From: Rhodanobacter thiooxydans
GTDB lineage: Bacteria > Pseudomonadota > Gammaproteobacteria > Xanthomonadales > Rhodanobacteraceae
NCBI RefSeq assembly: GCF_030291135.1
Contig: NZ_CP127409.1
Coordinates: 1,922,001-1,986,000 of the forward strand
Length of the DNA stretch: 64,000 nucleotides
Reading direction: 5' to 3'
Made by a program: the position numbers and the translations under genes. Position 1 is the first letter of the stretch. Each line of letters begins with the position of its first letter. Below are positions 54,031 through 62,503 of the stretch, piece after piece. Below the pieces are notes generated by a model. It made no database searches. It worked only from the letters and a program-made list of their open reading frames with translations, and was not told where the DNA came from.

Positions 54031-55824
54031 TTATTTGTCGACCTTCAGTACAGCCAGGAACGCTTCCTGCGGAATCTCCACGCGACCGACCTGCTTCATG
54101 CGCTTCTTGCCTTCCTTCTGCTTTTCCAGAAGCTTCTTCTTGCGGCTGACATCGCCGCCGTAGCACTTGGCCAGAACATTCTTGCGCAAGGCTTTCACCG
54201 TGGAGCGCGCGATGACCTGCGCGCCGATCGCGGCCTGGATCGCCACGTCGAACTGCTGGCGCGGGATCAGGTCCTTCATCCGCTCGACCAGATCGCGCCC
54301 GCGGCGGTCGGCATGGCTGCGGTGCACGATCAGCGACAGCGCATCCACGCGCTCGCCGTTGATCAGCACGTCCACGCGCACGAACGGGCCTGCCTCGAAG
54401 CGGTCGAAGTGGTAGTCCATCGAAGCGTAGCCGCGCGAGACCGATTTCAACCGGTCGAAGAAATCCAGCACCACCTCGGCCAGCGGGATCTCGTAGCTGA
54501 TCTGCACCTGGGTCGCCAGGTACTGGATCGAGCGCTGCACGCCGCGCTTCTCCTCGCACAGGGTGATCACGTTGCCGATGTAGTCCGGCGGCGTGAGGAT
54601 GTTGGCGACGATGATCGGCTCGCGGATTTCCTGCACCAGGCTGGAATTCGTCGGCAACTTGGCCGGGTTGTCCAGCATCAGGATCGAACCGTCGGTCTTG
54701 AGCACCTCATACACCACGGTCGGCGCGGTGGTGATCAGGTTCAGATCGTATTCGCGCTCCAGCCGCTCCTGCACGATTTCCATGTGCAGCATGCCGAGGA
54801 AGCCGCAGCGGAAGCCGAAACCCATCGCCTCGGAGGATTCCGGCTCGAAGAACAGCGCGGCGTCGTTGAGGCGCAGCTTGTCCAGCGCCTCGCGCATCGC
54901 CGGGAAGTCGTCCGAGGACACCGGGAACAGGCCGGCGAACACGCGCGGCTGCATGGTCTGGAAGCCGGGCAACGCCTTCTCGGCCGGCTTCGCGGCCAGG
55001 GTCAGCGTGTCACCGACCGGCGCGCCGTGCACGTCCTTGATCGAGGCGTTGATCCAGCCCACTTCGCCGGCGCCGAGCTTGTCCAGCTTCTTGCGCTTGG
55101 GCGTGAACACGCCGACGTCGTCCACTTCGTGGGTGCGCCCGGTGGACATCACCAGCAGCTTGTCGCCGGGCTTGATCTCGCCCTGCATCACGCGCACCAG
55201 CGACACCACGCCCAGGTAGTTGTCGAACCACGAGTCGATGATCAGCGCCTGCAGCCGGTCGGTGTCACGCGGCTTCGGCGGCGGGATGCGCGCGACGATC
55301 GCCTCCAGCACCTCGATCACGTTGAGCCCGGTCTTGGCGCTGATCGCCACCGCATCGGTGGCGTCGATGCCGATCACCGCCTCGATCTCGCCCTTCACCT
55401 TCTCGATGTCGGCGGTGGGCAGGTCGATCTTGTTCAACACCGGCACCACTTCCAGGCCCATCTCCACCGCGGTGTAGCAGTTGGCGACGGACTGCGCCTC
55501 CACGCCCTGGGCAGCGTCCACCACCAGCAGCGCGCCCTCGCAGGCGGCCAGCGAGCGGCTGACTTCGTAGGAGAAGTCGACGTGGCCGGGCGTGTCGATG
55601 AAATTTAGCTGGTAGGTCTTGCCGTCGCGCGCCTTGTACGGCAGCGACACCGACTGCGCCTTGATGGTGATGCCGCGCTCGCGCTCGATCGGATTGTTGT
55701 CCAGCACCTGCGCCTCCATCTCACGGTCGGCCAGGCCGCCGCAAAGCTGGATGATGCGGTCGGCCAGGGTCGACTTGCCGTGGTCGATGTGGGCGATGAT
55801 GGAGAAGTTGCGGATCAATTCCAT
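54031..55824 (-). CDS. lepA: elongation factor 4 (LepA)
   Basis: A 597-residue ribosome-associated GTPase affecting translation initiation and back-translocation. G motifs: [31 protein letters not shown] and LNKIDLP; the LepA-specific C-terminal end ([40 protein letters not shown]) is complete. It lies between the degP/mucD protease gene and lepB, all in one direction. Confidence 0.97.
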   Translation of the reverse strand: MELIRNFSIIAHIDHGKSTLADRIIQLCGGLADREMEAQVLDNNPIERERGITIKAQSVSLPYKARDGKTYQLNFIDTPGHVDFSYEVSRSLAACEGALLVVDAAQGVEAQSVANCYTAVEMGLEVVPVLNKIDLPTADIEKVKGEIEAVIGIDATDAVAISAKTGLNVIEVLEAIVARIPPPKPRDTDRLQALIIDSWFDNYLGVVSLVRVMQGEIKPGDKLLVMSTGRTHEVDDVGVFTPKRKKLDKLGAGEVGWINASIKDVHGAPVGDTLTLAAKPAEKALPGFQTMQPRVFAGLFPVSSDDFPAMREALDKLRLNDAALFFEPESSEAMGFGFRCGFLGMLHMEIVQERLEREYDLNLITTAPTVVYEVLKTDGSILMLDNPAKLPTNSSLVQEIREPIIVANILTPPDYIGNVITLCEEKRGVQRSIQYLATQVQISYEIPLAEVVLDFFDRLKSVSRGYASMDYHFDRFEAGPFVRVDVLINGERVDALSLIVHRSHADRRGRDLVERMKDLIPRQQFDVAIQAAIGAQVIARSTVKALRKNVLAKCYGGDVSRKKKLLEKQKEGKKRMKQVGRVEIPQEAFLAVLKVDK

Positions 55825-55995
55825 GGAGCGCTGGCGGCCTGTCGTCGGGCTTGGGTCCTGCCGCCACGCACCATGCGTGGCGGCGCATCACCATAAAGCG
55901 ACGCTAACCCGGCATTATCGCATGGAACCCGCCGCCACCACGCACGAACTCGCGCGGCCAAGGTACCGCCTGCCCGGCCGCGCACTGCCGCCCGC

Positions 55996-57468
55996 TCACT
56001 TGTCCTCCGGTACCGTCAGGCCGACGAAGTTGCTCTGCTCGCCGCGGCGCACCAGCAACAGCACCGTGCTGCCGGCCTTCACGCCCTTGGTCGCCGCCTC
56101 GAACTCGGCCACGCTGCCGATCTTCTGCTGGTTGACCATCAGGATAACGTCACCGGCGCGCAGGCCAGCCTGCGCCGCCACCGGCCCCGTGATGTCGCCG
56201 ATCACCACACCCTGCCCCGGCTTCAGTCCCAGTTGCGTGCGGGTGTCGTTGTCGATCGACTGCACGGTCAGGCCCAGCGCGGCCGAACCGCTGCGGCTCG
56301 ACGAGGGCATGGCGCCCTGGTTGTTCACCGCAGTCTTGTCGCGCGAGGCTTCGCTGATGGTGACATCCAGCGTCTGCTTCTTGCCGTTGCGCAGAATTTC
56401 CACCGGCACCTTGCTGCCCGGCTTGGTCATGCCCACCAGCGGCGGCAGGTCCGCCGCCTGCTGCAGCGGCTGACCGTTGTAGGCCAGGATGATGTCGCCG
56501 GGCTGGATGCCGGCCTTCGCCGCACCACTGCCGGGGCTGACGTCGACCACGGCGGCGCCCGCGCCATTCTCCAGGTGGAAGGCCTTGACGATGTCGTCGT
56601 CGACCGGCTGCATGGTCACGCCAAGCATGCCGCGCGAGACGTAACCCTTGCTCTTGAGCTGCTGCACGGCATTCATCGCCACGTCGATCGGGATCGAGAA
56701 CGACACGCCGAGGTAGTCGCCGGTGTTGGAATAGATCTGCGAATTGATGCCGACCACGCGGCCCTGCAGGTCGAACAGCGGGCCACCGGAATTGCCGCGG
56801 TTGATCGGCACGTCGGTCTGGATGAACGAGGTGTATGGCTGGTCGCGCTGGCCCAGGTTGCGGCCCACCGCGCTGACGATGCCCTGGGTGACGGTGTAGT
56901 CGAAGCCGAACGGCGAACCGATCGCCAGCACCCACTGGCCGGGCTTCAGGCTGCGCGAATCGCCGAGGGTCACCGCCGGCAGCGCGCCGCCGGCATCCAC
57001 CTTGAGCAGGGCGATGTCGTAGGTCGGGTCGGTGCCGATTACCCGGGCAGTCAGCGTGCGCCGGTCCTGCAGGCGCACGGTCACTTTGTCGGCGTGGTCG
57101 ACCACGTGATTGTTGGTGAGGATGTAGCCGTCACTGGAAATGATGAAGCCCGAGCCCAGCGAGGTGTGTTTCTGTTCCTGCGGCGACGGCATCATCGGCA
57201 TGCCGAAGAAGCGTCGCAGGATCTCCGCCTGCGGATCATCCGGCATGCCCTGGCCGGGCATCATCTGTCCGCCCGCACTGCGACTGTCGCCCTGCCGCTC
57301 GCCGTTGTAGCGGGCTTCGACATGCACTACGGCCGGTGCGTTCTTCTGCACGATCCCGGTGAAGTCCGGCAGCGCCGCCACAGTCGGCACCTGCGCCTGC
57401 AGCGTGCCGGTACCGGCGATGCCCAGCAGTGCGCAGCACGCCAGGTTGCGCAAGATGGAATGGTTCAT
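55996..57468 (-). CDS. mucD: periplasmic serine protease DegP/MucD
   Basis: A 490-residue HtrA protease of the envelope. Signal peptide residues 1-26; catalytic triad His121 (LTNNHVVDHADK), Asp151 (TYDIALLKVD) and Ser227 (RGNSGGPLFD); two PDZ domains (about residues 265-360 and 385-485) with GMLGVTMQPV and LRAGDVILMVNQ. It degrades misfolded envelope proteins. AAGGAGG lies before ATG 57468. Its place downstream of rpoE and the rseA/mucA-like gene matches the mucD arrangement of Pseudomonas and Xanthomonas. Confidence 0.94.
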   Translation of the reverse strand: MNHSILRNLACCALLGIAGTGTLQAQVPTVAALPDFTGIVQKNAPAVVHVEARYNGERQGDSRSAGGQMMPGQGMPDDPQAEILRRFFGMPMMPSPQEQKHTSLGSGFIISSDGYILTNNHVVDHADKVTVRLQDRRTLTARVIGTDPTYDIALLKVDAGGALPAVTLGDSRSLKPGQWVLAIGSPFGFDYTVTQGIVSAVGRNLGQRDQPYTSFIQTDVPINRGNSGGPLFDLQGRVVGINSQIYSNTGDYLGVSFSIPIDVAMNAVQQLKSKGYVSRGMLGVTMQPVDDDIVKAFHLENGAGAAVVDVSPGSGAAKAGIQPGDIILAYNGQPLQQAADLPPLVGMTKPGSKVPVEILRNGKKQTLDVTISEASRDKTAVNNQGAMPSSSRSGSAALGLTVQSIDNDTRTQLGLKPGQGVVIGDITGPVAAQAGLRAGDVILMVNQQKIGSVAEFEAATKGVKAGSTVLLLVRRGEQSNFVGLTVPEDK

Positions 57469-57556
57469 GGCTCCTCCTTGGTTGATTTCAGCCAACAGGC
57501 TTCAAGTGGATGGATGACACGGGTGGCGCCGTGCCCGCTCGGGACACATGCCACCG

Positions 57557-57579
57557 ATCGACCCGTGCGACGGGTCGAT
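57557..57579 (-). other. 10-bp hairpin between the anti-sigma gene and mucD
   Basis: ATCGACCCGT and ACGGGTCGAT form a perfect 10-bp stem with a three-base loop. No T-run follows on either strand, so it is more likely an mRNA processing or stability element, or an attenuator lowering mucD readthrough, than a terminator. Confidence 0.6.
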
Positions 57580-57630
57580 GGAGGCGAAAACTGGTGAGGA
57601 CAAGCCGCGGGCAATCACGCGCGGCCGTGC

Positions 57631-58305
57631 TTATTGCGCGACGGCGGAAGCCCGGCGCGAGGTAGCCGGCGCAACCTGCTGCTCCGGGTCGAGCAGCAGC
57701 AGGTAGCTGCCGTCGTTGTTGTCGAGCGTCCGGTAACGGGGCATCGACGGGTAAGCAGACAGGCGCTGGGCATAGGCCGACTGGCCCTGGCCGAACGGCG
57801 CACCGAAGGTGGCCGAGGCCTGCTGGCTGAGCAGTCCGGCGGAATTGCCGCTGAGCCATGGCGGCACCGTGGCGGGAGCGGCCGGCTTGTTAGCCGGTGC
57901 GGTGGCAGCGGCGACCGCACTGGCCTGCCGGGTGGTCGATGCAGTCAGGCGCTCGGCATCGCCGGTCGGTTGGCCGATCATCAGGGCAGCGGCAGCCACG
58001 CTGGCAGCGATCGCGCCACCGGTGGACCAGCGCAGCCAGTGGTTGCGCCGGGCCGATGCCGCGACGGGCTTCGACTCCTGCTCGATCGCCAGCATCACCC
58101 GCGCGGAAAAACCGGCTCCGGCCAGCGGCGGCAACTGCTGGCGCAGGCTGTCACGGGCGATGTGGTAGCGGCCCCAGGCCTGCTGCAGCGAGGCATCGTG
58201 ATCGAGCCGGCGCAGCAGGAAACGCAGCTGCTCCTTCGACAACTCGCCATCGATGCCCGCGGAAAGACTTTCCCGGGTGTCCTGATTCATGCCTGCCTGA
58301 TTCAT
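57631..58305 (-). CDS. RseA/MucA-type anti-sigma factor
   Basis: A 224-residue single-pass inner-membrane protein that should hold RpoE inactive. The N-terminal RseA domain (residues 8-70: RESLSAGIDGELSKEQLRFL, WGRYHIARDSLR) faces the cytoplasm; the membrane helix is about 92-108 (GGAIAASVAAAALMIG), followed by a periplasmic Ala/Pro-rich region. Its ATG overlaps the rpoE stop (ATGA). No rseB is seen between it and mucD. Confidence 0.88.
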   Translation of the reverse strand: MNQAGMNQDTRESLSAGIDGELSKEQLRFLLRRLDHDASLQQAWGRYHIARDSLRQQLPPLAGAGFSARVMLAIEQESKPVAASARRNHWLRWSTGGAIAASVAAAALMIGQPTGDAERLTASTTRQASAVAAATAPANKPAAPATVPPWLSGNSAGLLSQQASATFGAPFGQGQSAYAQRLSAYPSMPRYRTLDNNDGSYLLLLDPEQQVAPATSRRASAVAQ

Positions 58306-58916
58306 GTCTGATCCTCGCGGTCCGACAACAGGGGCCGCAGCTTCTCGTCGATCGCCTCGCGCGCCCGGAAGATGCGCGAACGCACCGTACCGATCGGGCA
58401 GCCCATCGCTTCGGCGATTTCATCGTAGCTGAGGCCATCCACTTCGCGCAGCGTAATGGCGGTCCGCAGCTCTTCGGGCAGGGCTTGGACAGTGGAAAAC
58501 ACGGATTGTTCAATTTCCTGGCGCATCAGCTCGCGCTCGGGCGTGGCGCTGTCGTGCATGCGCTCGGCGCCGGCCATGAACTCGGCGTCGTCGGCATCAA
58601 TGTCGCCGGATGGCGGGCGCCGCCCCATCGCCACCAGGTGGTTCTTGGCGGTGTTCACCGCGATCTTGTACAGCCAGGTGTAGAACGCGCTGTCGCCGCG
58701 GAACGAGCCGATCGCCCGCCACGCCCGGATGAACGACTCCTGCGCGATGTCCTCGCACTCGGCGTGGCTCCTCACGTAGCGCGAGACCAGCCCGATCACC
58801 TTGTGCTGGTATTTGCGCACCAGCAGGTCGAAGGCCCGCTTGTCTCCCTGCTGGACCCGCTCGACCAGCGCGCGATCCAGTTCGTTTTCGCCCGTACGGG
58901 CCGTATCCGTCGTCAA
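58302..58916 (-). CDS. rpoE: RNA polymerase sigma factor RpoE/AlgU
   Basis: A 204-residue ECF sigma factor for envelope stress. Region 2: FDLLVRKYQHKVIGLVSRYV and CEDIAQESFIRAWRAIGSFR; region 4: LPEELRTAITLREVDGLSYD and GTVRSRIFRAREAIDEKL. Cotranscription with the RseA/MucA-like gene (ATGA overlap) and mucD gives the usual sigma, anti-sigma, protease unit. A near-consensus RpoE promoter lies about 45 bp upstream, pointing to autoregulation. Confidence 0.96.
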   Translation of the reverse strand: MTTDTARTGENELDRALVERVQQGDKRAFDLLVRKYQHKVIGLVSRYVRSHAECEDIAQESFIRAWRAIGSFRGDSAFYTWLYKIAVNTAKNHLVAMGRRPPSGDIDADDAEFMAGAERMHDSATPERELMRQEIEQSVFSTVQALPEELRTAITLREVDGLSYDEIAEAMGCPIGTVRSRIFRAREAIDEKLRPLLSDREDQT

Positions 58917-58961
58917 TGCCGTCTTCCGCTGCGGGAGCTTGTTTTGAACTGAACGCGGCGC

Positions 58962-58988
58962 TCAGACCACAGTCTGTTGCCCGAGTTC
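58962..58988 (-). promoter_or_regulatory. RpoE-type autoregulatory promoter
   Basis: On the minus strand GAACTC, 16 bases and TCTGA match the RpoE/AlgU consensus GAACTT-N16-17-TCTGA at all but one position. The expected transcript would carry a leader of about 40 bases before the rpoE ATG, with GGAAGA as ribosome site. Confidence 0.8.
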
Positions 58989-59108
58989 AGCATGCACCTG
59001 GGTATCGTCTTCACCATAACGCACAGCCTGTTGGCAGGTTGTCATGCCTGGCCAGGCACCCCGGACCCGTGACGGGCCGGATCAGTTATGGGGACGTCCG
59101 CCGCCGGC

Positions 59109-61682
59109 TCAAGCCGGCTCGGCCACCCGCGCCTCCAGCAGGCGCTGGCGCTCGGCCAGCAGCTTGTCGAAACTGGCCGGCGGCAGCGGGCGGCAGAACA
59201 GGTAGCCCTGCAACTCGTCGCAACCGTGCTGGCGCAGGAACTGCAGGTGCTGCTCGATCTCCACGCCTTCCGCCACCACGGCCCGTTTCAGCCGGTGCGC
59301 CATCTCGATGGTGGCGCGCACGATCGCCTCGTCGTCGGGGTCCACCCCGATGTTGCGCACGAAGCTCTGGTCGATCTTGATGCGGTCGGCCGGCAGCCGG
59401 CGCAGGTAGTCCAGCGAGGCGGCGCCGGTGCCGAAATCGTCGATCGCGATGTGGCAGCCCAGCCGGTGCAGCGCGTGCAGGTTCTCGACCAGGTTCGGCG
59501 CTTCCTTGATGCTGATGCTCTCGGTGACCTCCATTTCCAGCAGGGTGGGATCGAGCCCGGTTTCGCGCAGCACGGTGGCCACGGTGTCGAGCAGTTGCGG
59601 CTCCATCAGCTGCACCGCGGACAGGTTCACGCCCAGGCGCAGGCGCAGGCCGTAGTGCTGCTCCCACTCCTTCGCCTGGTGACAGGCCGTGCGCATCACC
59701 CACTCGCCGATCGAGACGATCAGGCCAGTCTCCTCGGCCAGCGGGATGAACACCGCCGGGCTGATCATGCCCAGTTCGGGATGCTCCCAGCGCACCAGCG
59801 CCTCCATCCCCATGATGTCTTCGGTCTCGGTGTTGACCTGTGGCTGGTAGACCACGCGCAGCTCGCCGTTGCCCTCGGCATGGCGCAAGCGCGTCTTCAG
59901 CGCCATGCCGTGCTGCTGGGCGTACTCCGGGCTGACCTCGTAGATCTGGAACGTGTTGCGACCCTGGTGCTTGGCCGCGTACATCGCCTCGTCGGCATGC
60001 TTGAGCAGGGTCTGCGCGTCGCCGGCGTCGTCGGGGAAGAAGCTCAGGCCCATCGACGCGGTCACCTGCAGCTCGGTGCCGTCCTCGAGGTACAGCGGCG
60101 TCTCCATCACCTGCACGATCTTCTCGGCCACGCGCAGCACGTCGTCGTTCTTCACGATGTGGCGCAGCACGACGGTGAACTCGTCGCCGGCATAACGCGC
60201 CACCGTGTCGGAAGCGCGAATGCTGCCGCACAGGCGCTGGGTGACCGTGCGCAGCACCTGGTCGCCGGCGGCATGACCGTAGGTGTCGTTGATCGCCTTG
60301 AAACGGTCCAGGTCGACGAACAGCACGGCGAAACACTCGCCGTTGCGGGTTGCCTCGCGGATGATCGTGTCCAGCCGGTCGTTGAACAGCAGCCGGTTCG
60401 GCAAGCCGGTCAGGGCGTCGACCAGGCCCTCGGCGCGGCCCTGTTCACGGGTGCGGCCCAGTTCCAGCATCTGCGCGAAGCGCGCCGCGGCACAGCGCAG
60501 CACCGGCTCGATGATGCCCATCTCGCCGAAGCCGCGCCGGCTGCCGGCCAGCATCGCGCCGAGCACGGTATGGCGTTCGTCGTACAGCGGCAGGCCGGCA
60601 AACCCGGACAGCTCAAGTTGCTGCAGCAGCGGGTCCATCGACGCCAGCCGTTTCGCGTCGGTGCGGTGCAGGAGCGGCTTGCCGCCCAGCACCAGTTGCA
60701 GCGAACTCTGCAGTTGCGCCGACGGCCACTGCAGGGCGTCGCCATTCCACAGTTGCAGCATCTGCACCGGCGCGTCGGCGCCATCCTGGCGCGCCGACCA
60801 GACAGCCAGGTAATCCAGGCCCAGCTCGTCGAACAGCAGGCGGCCGGCGGCGGTCTGCGCGTCAACCCCGCTGGTCGAGGCGAAGATGCGCGACAGCAGC
60901 GACAGCGCGGCCTCTGCCCGCAGGTCGGCGCGATCACTGCGGAACATCAGGGCCAGCGCCTCGCGTCCGGCGTGCTGGATGCGCCGCACGCTGGCCTGGC
61001 CGGTGTCGACACCCACTGCCGACTTGCGCTGGCAGGGATACCAGCCGCGGTTGGCCTCGGCCAGCACCTGCTCGATCGCGATGCCCTCGAAGCGCAGCAC
61101 CTCGGCCAGCGGCAAGCCCTCCCACTGGCTGGCATGCATGCGGCTGTGCCGTGCCACCGTGGGACTGACCTCAAGCAGACGAGCGGTCTGTGCGTCGGCG
61201 ATCAGCCACTCACTGTCGCCTTCCTCGAATACGTAGCGGTAATCCTCATGCGCACCGTCGTCCGGTGCAGCGGCCAGCTGGCGCGGACGCTGGGCGTTGC
61301 CGGCCTGCGAGCGTCGCCAGCGTGGTACCAGCTCGCTGCTGATCTGCGCGGTCGAAAGCCAGTCGACGATGCCGGCCGGCAGCTCGGCGGGATTCAGCGT
61401 GGCGTCCTCGCCCAGCACCACGATCAGCGGCGTGTCCGCACCGCCCGGCAGGCGGCGCAATTGCTCGCAACTGTTGCGCGCCTGCTGCTCGTCGCCGGCC
61501 AGTACCGCCACGATCAGCTGCAGCGGTGGCAGCGACGCACGCCCCTCCAGCAGGATCGCCGCGTGCGATATGTCGCGGGCACTATGGATCTGCGGATAAC
61601 CCGCCTGATCGAGCGCATCGAACAGGCTGCGGCGCAATTCGCGCTGTGCGGCGACTACCAGAATGCCGGAATTCATCTGCAT
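59109..61682 (-). CDS. GGDEF-EAL cyclic-di-GMP protein with sensory N-terminus
   Basis: An 857-residue protein with a receiver-like N-terminus (about 1-120, without a clear phosphoacceptor Asp), a PAS-like region (about 140-230), a GAF-like region (about 255-400), a GGDEF domain with ARYAGDEFTV and DLDRFKAINDTYGHAAGD, and an EAL domain with MEALVRWEHPELG, NLSAVQL, IDDFGTGAASL and VVAEGVE. Both catalytic signatures look intact, so it could make or break c-di-GMP. It starts 6 bp after the small upstream gene, indicating one operon. Confidence 0.93.
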   Translation of the reverse strand: MQMNSGILVVAAQRELRRSLFDALDQAGYPQIHSARDISHAAILLEGRASLPPLQLIVAVLAGDEQQARNSCEQLRRLPGGADTPLIVVLGEDATLNPAELPAGIVDWLSTAQISSELVPRWRRSQAGNAQRPRQLAAAPDDGAHEDYRYVFEEGDSEWLIADAQTARLLEVSPTVARHSRMHASQWEGLPLAEVLRFEGIAIEQVLAEANRGWYPCQRKSAVGVDTGQASVRRIQHAGREALALMFRSDRADLRAEAALSLLSRIFASTSGVDAQTAAGRLLFDELGLDYLAVWSARQDGADAPVQMLQLWNGDALQWPSAQLQSSLQLVLGGKPLLHRTDAKRLASMDPLLQQLELSGFAGLPLYDERHTVLGAMLAGSRRGFGEMGIIEPVLRCAAARFAQMLELGRTREQGRAEGLVDALTGLPNRLLFNDRLDTIIREATRNGECFAVLFVDLDRFKAINDTYGHAAGDQVLRTVTQRLCGSIRASDTVARYAGDEFTVVLRHIVKNDDVLRVAEKIVQVMETPLYLEDGTELQVTASMGLSFFPDDAGDAQTLLKHADEAMYAAKHQGRNTFQIYEVSPEYAQQHGMALKTRLRHAEGNGELRVVYQPQVNTETEDIMGMEALVRWEHPELGMISPAVFIPLAEETGLIVSIGEWVMRTACHQAKEWEQHYGLRLRLGVNLSAVQLMEPQLLDTVATVLRETGLDPTLLEMEVTESISIKEAPNLVENLHALHRLGCHIAIDDFGTGAASLDYLRRLPADRIKIDQSFVRNIGVDPDDEAIVRATIEMAHRLKRAVVAEGVEIEQHLQFLRQHGCDELQGYLFCRPLPPASFDKLLAERQRLLEARVAEPA

Positions 61683-61688
61683 GCCTGC

Positions 61689-62183
61689 CTAAACCAGCCA
61701 GCGGCCGTCGCGCAGGCGCAGGCGACGCGGCAGGCTGTCTTCGCTGCCTACGCGCACTGCCAGTTCGCCCAGGTGCTCGACCAGCGCCACCGGCGCGTCG
61801 ATCAGCACGACACGGCGCAAATGGCCCTTGGGCGCGCGGGCAAGCTGACGCAGCAAGGTGGCGTCCATCGCCGACAGGGGCAGCTCCAGCCCGAACAGGA
61901 AGTACACGCCGAAATGCATGCTCTGCTGCATGTAGCGCAACGCATTGCCCAGTCGCTGGCAGTCCGGCACCCGTACCTGCGCATCGCGCAAACTGCCCAG
62001 GCCGGTATCGGGCTGCCACAGGTACACCGCCTGCCCGGTATGCCGGGCGATCGCGCGGAACTGCTCGATCAGGGTCGGGACGTCCTTGCAGTCCAGCACC
62101 ACGAGGCCACTCGCAGCCGCCAGGATCCGCTCGAAAATCTCGGCGCCGGCTTGCGGTGGAACAGAGGCCAGTGCTGGAGTCAT
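61689..62183 (-). CDS. small protein of unknown function upstream of GGDEF-EAL
   Basis: A 164-residue soluble protein. Predicted alternation of strands and helices (GLVVLDCKDVPTLIEQFRAI, GQAVYLWQPDTGLGSL, FGVYFLFGLELPLSAMDATL, RRVVLIDAPVALVEHLGEL) resembles the N-terminal half of Ycf46-type AAA proteins, but no Walker motifs follow. That resemblance is an impression, not a search result. The spacing of 6 bp to the c-di-GMP gene suggests joint function. Start at ATG 62183; the frame is open to 62321. Confidence 0.68.
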   Translation of the reverse strand: MTPALASVPPQAGAEIFERILAAASGLVVLDCKDVPTLIEQFRAIARHTGQAVYLWQPDTGLGSLRDAQVRVPDCQRLGNALRYMQQSMHFGVYFLFGLELPLSAMDATLLRQLARAPKGHLRRVVLIDAPVALVEHLGELAVRVGSEDSLPRRLRLRDGRWLV

Positions 62184-62503
62184 TGCGTCACCGTCCTGCC
62201 GTGTCGGCGATAGTGCACTGGTGAAATCGGCCTGCCGGCGACTGGCCGGAGGGCTGGCCGGGCGATACCCGGCCGTTGCGAGGCCCATTGAACCACGGTG
62301 GATCGTTCCATTGTCCTGCAACCCCGGGCCGTGCCACCGATGACCGACCCGCTGCCCGCCCGGCCAGCCACGACGGGCCGTTTTCCCGGAACAGGCCCGA
62401 TTTCACACCGGCGCCGGCACAGGGTCAAGCAAGCACGTCACATCTCGCAATCATGGCGGCGGAACGGTATGGTTCAGGCCTCGACCACCACGCCTGTACG
62501 CCC
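62184..62503. other. 320-bp divergent intergenic region
   Basis: This space separates the divergent small unknown gene and the FadB-like gene and must hold both promoters. It is GC-rich with short palindromes such as GGCCGGGCGATACCCGGCC (62256-62274). No gene, RNA or confident promoter was recognised. Confidence 0.5.

Noticed and set aside
59088..62213. 1041-codon + strand frame opposite the GGDEF-EAL gene
   Set aside because: Shadow frame; both catalytic domains are on the minus strand.
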